A stretch of DNA of 64,000 bases from NCBI GenBank assembly GCA_038496445.1, contig JALMLS010000541.1:62001-126000 (forward strand), in the 5' to 3' direction. This DNA is from Trichosphaerium sp. ATCC 40318. Lineage: Eukaryota; Discosea; Flabellinia; Trichosidae. This document shows positions 59,008 to 64,000 of the stretch, one piece after another. The notes beneath the pieces are model-generated. The model had not been told where the DNA came from and ran no database searches. It was given only the letters and a program-made list of their open reading frames with translations. Made by a program: the position numbers and the translations under genes. The first letter of the stretch is position 1; each line of letters begins with the position of its first letter.

Positions 59008-60367
59008 TTATTTTGGTGGTTTTCTTCCATTGATTTCATGTTCCAACCCTGACGCTAGTTTGATAAGGGTATGCTCTTGAAATCGTTTTGCCATGATGTT
59101 GAGGCCAACAGGTAGATCTTTGTTTGTGTTACCAATAGGCAACGTAATCGTTGGAAACCCTGCAAAAGGAGCAATTTAAGAAAACTGCCTGTAACCTGAA
59201 TTAAAATGTAAGCATTTAGGCAGTGTACTTGATGCTTGTGCTATACCAGGAGGTGTGTCAGATCCAGGAGGGCTATAAGGAGGTTGGTTAACCACTGGAA
59301 ACACAATTGCATCCAAGTTATTCTTGTCAAAGATATAATTGAGAAAGTCAGCAGCTTCTGCTTTTACTGACAGCAAGTTTCTGCAATATTAGCTGATCTG
59401 ACCAATGCTTCAACCTAATGAGGTAAGAATCTCCAAAAACAAAAATTATAAATGCTGTTATCAATACCTCTCTGTCTGGTATTCCACGCTCTAGAGATTC
59501 AACATCAAAACCAATTCTAGTATTCTTAAGTCCATTTATATTCACATAATCCCGATAGTCAATTCCAGAGTCAGAATGGTCATCTACCATAACCTACACA
59601 AGTTAGAACAAAAATAAAGAGGTGCAAAAGAGTTACTTCAAAGAGGGCAGCAACATCTTCTACTGTACGGCACATAGGTCCAATTACATCGGCATAAACT
59701 ATAGCTGGTGACACTCCTTCTGTTGAAATAAGTCCTTGCGTTGGTCGAATACCCACAATTGCAATATTCTACTACTGACCTTTGTTTATCATGACTTCAA
59801 GCACAAGTGCGGTTTTGTATGGCATAACATCACGCATTGCTTCAACACCAGATGTAGTAGCCATTCCTTATGTTCCTATGAGCTACGTATACAGCGAAAA
59901 ATAAGAATTTTAATGGAAACTTGCCTTCAAAGTTAATGTTATCCTTTACGACTGTTGGAACACAAAATAGTGGCATTTCTACTAAAACATTCTGAAGTCT
60001 TCCCTTCGAAGTTATCAAAGCATCTAATTCTGCAGCTCTCCTATCCGAAACATCAGCACTTCATCATTTAAGTAGCAATCCTACTTAAGTGCGTCAGGGT
60101 TGATGGCAGTCATGGCATTGTATGCTTTCTGATGCTCATCGTTCGCTTCAATAAGCGCCAAATGTTTTGCTACAATGCCTTTCTGTTGGTTAAAAAATGT
60201 CTAGCAGACGCACGCGTCTTCTTACTTGTACAGCTCTCGCCATTATGTATTGCTTCATGTACTCGTTTTATTGTCGCTTCGAAAACGTTGTATGAACCGT
60301 TTGCGATCGTTACGGTACAAAAATACAGTGCAAATATTAGCAAAAGGGCACAGGTGTTGTTTCCCAT
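59008..60367 (-). pseudogene. Amidase-signature enzyme, central catalytic part missing
   Basis: From ATG 60367: signal peptide (LLLIFALYFCTVTIANG), then the amidase N-region VFEATIKRVHEAI, AKHLALIEANDEHQKAYNAM, and LVEMPLFCVPTVVKDNINFE with the catalytic-type Lys. A GC-AG intron (GCAAGT donor) leads to MATTSGVEAMRDVMPYKTA. The next coding stretch is already VGIRPTQGLISTEGVSPAIV and DVIGPMCRTVEDVAALFEVM, so the expected 60-70 residues with the GGSSGGS cis-Ser/Ser loop are gone. The C-part (DAIVFPVVNQPPY, GFPTITLPIGNTNKDLPVGL) is normal. Near 60068-60089 a small palindrome introduces a stop unless a 26-nt intron is spliced. I read it as inactive or dying; it could have been a secreted amide hydrolase. 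Confidence 0.7.
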
Positions 60368-60942
60368 GTTGTAAGTGCACTATTATTTCATAAAACAGCC
60401 AAGATATCGGTCAAATTCCTTCTCATTCTTATTTCTCTACGTTTCTGTGATGTACCTTGACTGCGTATTGACTACGTCTACGCTAACTAAATAAACAGTT
60501 CTTTTAACCTATATCTACTACGTACCTTACAGTTTCCTCTATTATGGCATGCGCTGAAACTGTAGCTAATGAAACATAGACTCATACTGGCGTTGATAAA
60601 GTATGTATTAAATAGGTGCAGGAAATATGTTGTTAGCTTTGTAGATAAAACCACAAATACCTGCATAAGAAAATACAAGTTGTCTACTGACGACCAAGGC
60701 AAATCAATTATACCACGTGACCAAATATGAAATAAAATCAATAAACTTGTATTTATACAAAAAACATTAGAATACATACATTCTACAATTATTCACAGTT
60801 TTATAAGTTGAGCATGATAAGATGTCTATCAAAAAAATTTTCGAGCTTCACATTTTTCCTCCTGGTTTTTTTGTGCTTTCGAAATGTAATCTCAACTCAC
60901 TTGGCATTTACTTTAAAGTAAGGCTCTTTTTGGGGTTTTCTC
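60368..60942. other. Intergenic region
   Basis: Holds a 96-codon minus frame at 60487-60777 and part of a plus frame at 60822-61049, which is antisense to the RasGEF 3' end. No supported gene. A CCACGTGA palindrome lies near 60713. Confidence 0.4.
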
Positions 60943-63734
60943 CTAGCTTGGCTGCCGAGGCTCTACCTTCAGCGAGTAATTATAGCATACTTTCTCGTCC
61001 TTGGTTTGCTTACACAAATGCTCAACATACTTTTGAATCTCTACAATAAAGTAGTCAAAAAACTAGGAAACCTCAAAGGAGTCTTCCATAAAATATTTGA
61101 AAACGTGACTAATCAGTTGATCTTAAGCGAATAAAATACGTACCTGGTACAGGTCTTAAACCGTATCGATCTTGTTGATAAAACTTAATCTCATTAATGA
61201 CCTCAGCCATCATCTTCATACGTTGGTAATTAATAATTTTTTCGTCCTCAACTGGATCCAAATACTCCGAATTACCGTCTTCAATAAACGTCAAATCTGC
61301 CAAATAAACACCTAAGGTCCCATCAATGAGAATAGATACTTTACAGCCGTTATTAGAACGTAATAAGTACATACCAACCCAAGGTACAGAAGGAGGATCT
61401 TCAGCCTTTAGGATACCTCTAAAAGCGCGATAACTTCCTTCAGAACTCATTAACTGTTGCATATTCTCCAAAAGGCTTTGATGGTTAGATGCAACACCTT
61501 CCCTATTAAAACAGTAAGGCAAAAATAAAACAATCAATAAAAAAATCATTACCAAGTTTTCTTCAGCCGAGACACAGCTGCATTTGATAAAGCGGCCAGA
61601 ATAGCCATAAGAGAATGAAAATCATGCAACTCTCGTAATTTCTAAAGGAAGATTAAGAAGAAAAAACAAATGCAAGAAAAGCAAAACAAAATCCTGACAC
61701 CGTCTTGATGTCTCGTACCTGCGCTAATTTAATAAATTTAACTAAGAGTAACTTGCGTTTTCGCAAGTTATTTTCACTAACAATTACAGTACGAACCATT
61801 GCGCTTACCTAGAAGACAAGTATTAGAGAACAAAAGAACGAGCGAAAAAGCAACAAAAAAAAAAAAAGAAACAAGTGATGTGAGTTTTGTACCGTGTTGA
61901 ATCTGTCTATCATCTTCATTAAATTTGGCGCTTGTGGTTGTCTCTCGGCTTTACTCCAAGCTTGATTCATACACTCACGTGGTTTTATTTCTCTGTATAT
62001 AACTTGATCCATTAAAGCTAACTGACGTGCCAGTTCAAGAGTATCTATATCATTCAAATCCGTGATAGGTGAAGGAGGTAGACGAGATGCAGGAGGAGTC
62101 ATAAACACTTCACGAACTTTAACAGCTTCAGACATCTGCATATTAAGTAAGAAAAGGAAGGAGGCAAGTACAAAAAAATCTAGAACAGAACAAAAAATAA
62201 AAGGAAAAACGGAGAATTGTTTTAAAGTCTCGATAAGTACCTTGTTAGCAATGAGCTGTTGTAATGTCGAAGCCGCTAGTGGTAACGCAAGCGATAACGT
62301 AGAATTAATAAATTCCTTGACATTTTCTACACCGGAGGCATTGTCAGAAAAATCGTACCAATGCCTTTCCATCCAAATCTTTAAAAATTGAGAAAACCTC
62401 ATCTTCATCACTTCAACATCTTTTTCAGGGTACTTGTCAGCAGTAAGCTTAGCCCAAAGATCAACAAGCTTCTCAACAAGCTCTGGTGGATTACAATAAC
62501 TCCTGTACGTCAATAGGAATATACGTTGGAATAAAGGCTCATAATCATCTTTTCGGGTCAAACGAATAATAAGTCTATCAAGTGATGCTCCTTTGAGGCT
62601 ATTGTCCTTTTGATCAAAGATAACATACTTATCATTAAATTCTGGAATATGTGATAACGGTGTTTCCATGACCAGTGGTGGTTCACCAGTACCTCGCTCT
62701 AGAACCGTATTAATAAGCTGAGTGTCAAGAAATTCGAAGGCTTTTTTTTTAAGGGGACTAAGGGAGGCTCGGCAGTTGGCGTACTTTGCGGGCTATCACC
62801 CGCCGTTGCAGACGCCACTGGCCGTCTCCAAGACCCGGGCGCCGCTTGCGTGCCCTTTTGGGAGTCCTTCGTTCTATTTGCGATTGTACCAGGAGGCGAA
62901 GCTCTATTAGCGTATGCGTGCTCTTTTTTCTGTTAACAAGAAGTTAATTACAAACATTTAGGTTATTCACAACTTGCGCAACGGATTTTTTTTAAAATGC
63001 TTTGTTGCGGATTTAATAAATACTTCAACCTTCGTTCATAAAGTAGATTGTTTGATAAAGCAAGAAAAAAAAAGGCACGTGATTTGGCAACATTCAATCG
63101 AGACAAGTTTTTTTTTTTTGTTTTGGCTTTTTAGAAGATTGGTGTACTTGAAATATTGAAATATACTAGGCACGTACAGAATGTTTTGTGTGTCCTTTGT
63201 TATACGATTTTTTAATTTTTGTAAACTTTGCCTTGAGGTTTGTCTTTGAAGCGAATTTTTTACCCTTAACCAAGTCGTGGGGATGCTGGTGTTCCCTTAA
63301 TTGATCTAGTTCGCGGCGTTGTTGCTCAATAACTTCCTTGTGCTTTTTAAGTGTCTCCTTTAGCACAACAGCCTCGTCTTCTGCTGAATTAGAGTGTCCA
63401 GATGAATCGCCACTTTGAGAAGCAGGCCGAGCGCTTGCGTTTAGTTTTAACTGTGCAATTTCTTCATCTCTGGCGGCCAGAAGTTCCTAAACGCCAATTC
63501 GTTAAAACAATGGTTTAATAAAGCCCAAAACCCAGTGGAGCTATTACAAACCTTTAACGATGCTACCTCTTTCCTTAGCCCGTTTCGCTCTTTGATTACT
63601 TCCGTGAGGATTAACTAGCGCCAATGTTACAAAAAACTAGTTTCCGTGCGTATGGAACTAATTTTCAATATGTACCTTGGCTTTCTTGCGCAGTACGTCT
63701 ATTTTGCGCTCAAGCTCGGGGACTGTACTCATTG
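60943..63734 (-). CDS. Ras guanine nucleotide exchange factor with N-terminal coiled coil
   Basis: About nine exons. Starts MSTVPELERKIDVLRKKAK at 63734, then a coiled coil (GLRKEVASLKELLAARDEEI; LKKHKEVIEQQRRELDQLRE) and a basic stretch. A GTACGT intron after KHS joins in phase at 62933 to a Pro/Ser linker (SPPGTIANRTKDSQ). The REM domain is LIIRLTRKDDYEPLFQRIFL, TYRSY, LIANK. The CDC25 domain has DTLELARQLALMDQVIYREI, MNQAWSK, RKRKLLLVKFIKLAQ, LMAILAALSNAAVSRLKKTW, PWVGMYL, KMMAEVINEIKFYQQ and the end EIQKYVEHLCK...SLKVEPRQPS (stop 60943). It loads GTP on Ras-type GTPases at membranes; the coiled coil probably dimerises it. Together with the RhoGEF at 38-41 kb it indicates an elaborate small-GTPase system. 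Confidence 0.9.
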
Positions 63735-64000
63735 CGAATAAATGTTACAGCACAATAACGCCAAAATTACACTAACCAGAATAGCAGGTATTTGACAGTT
63801 TCTGGACAGTTTTTTGTGAAGTGTGTTGACGTCTGTTTTTTACGGGCAATGTAGTTACTGCGATTCTACACCGAAAACGTGCCATCACGATAACAGTATT
63901 TGACACGAAGTAATTTGTTGGCGTAACTGACATTGTTTGCCTTTTTCTATGCAACGCCCGGATATCACCTCTGGGTTAGCCGGAGGGAACTTAGAGACTA
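63735..64000. other. Upstream region of the RasGEF gene
   Basis: Presumed promoter and 5' untranslated sequence. A 60-codon minus frame at 63772-63954 shows no motif. Confidence 0.4.

Noticed and set aside
1..64000. CRISPR arrays, bacterial operons, insertion sequences
   Set aside because: No regular short repeats with spacers, no Shine-Dalgarno-linked operons; gene structure is eukaryotic.

Overview
This is eukaryotic nuclear DNA. It is AT-rich and gene-dense, and most conserved genes are cut by very short spliceosomal introns (about 40-100 nt). The introns often start GTACGT, GTATGT or GTAAGT, carry a CTAAC/CTAAT-like branch point and a T-run, and end in AG. Conserved genes (MTG1, ITPK1, UBA1, signal peptide peptidase, RasGEF, RhoGEF, an OGFr-domain protein) fit a unicellular opisthokont-like or early-diverging fungal/amoeboid genome. 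I cannot name the species. Exon joins below were worked out by eye from reading frame, splice signals and family motifs.

Layout. 1-10.3 kb: bromodomain protein (5' end cut), PAPS/nucleotide-sugar-type transporter, a small unknown gene, GNAT acetyltransferase, mitochondrial GTPase MTG1, an unknown helical protein, an F-box/LRR protein and ITPK1. 10.3-20.8 kb: tRNA-Lys(UUU), the ubiquitin E1 UBA1, signal peptide peptidase, a tail-anchored ODR4-like protein and a short F-box protein. 21-37.8 kb: an accessory zone with two secreted tectonin-type genes, a His-Me/HNH endonuclease, a MITE, two YwqK/MORN-variant loci (one broken), two glycine-zipper paralogues, an F-box/2OG-oxygenase-like gene and a broken LRR gene. 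38-44 kb: RhoGEF (DH-PH-C2) and an FHA-OGFr-SAP protein. 44-56.7 kb: a second accessory zone with a bacterial-type GNAT, an F-box/Ras-like gene, a 17-repeat LRR gene, another YwqK-type gene and two more tectonin genes. 56.8-63.7 kb: a SAM-FNT channel fusion, a decaying amidase and a coiled-coil RasGEF.

Main new observations. (1) The divergent tectonin pair at 21-25.6 kb recurs inverted at 53.2-56.1 kb, with a 287-bp MITE in the intergenic part of both copies. The endonuclease block sits only in the first copy, and one duplicate has lost exactly one exon in frame. (2) At least seven loci start with an F-box or F-box-like segment, each joined to a different C-terminal module (GVH-type LRRs, YwqK repeats, a 2OG-oxygenase fold without its metal ligands, a Ras-like domain). 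Several are broken or recently duplicated, which looks like a fast-evolving substrate-adaptor repertoire. The LRR and YwqK types resemble families I associate with amoeba-infecting giant viruses. (3) Unusual fusions include SAM-FNT and FHA-OGFr-SAP.
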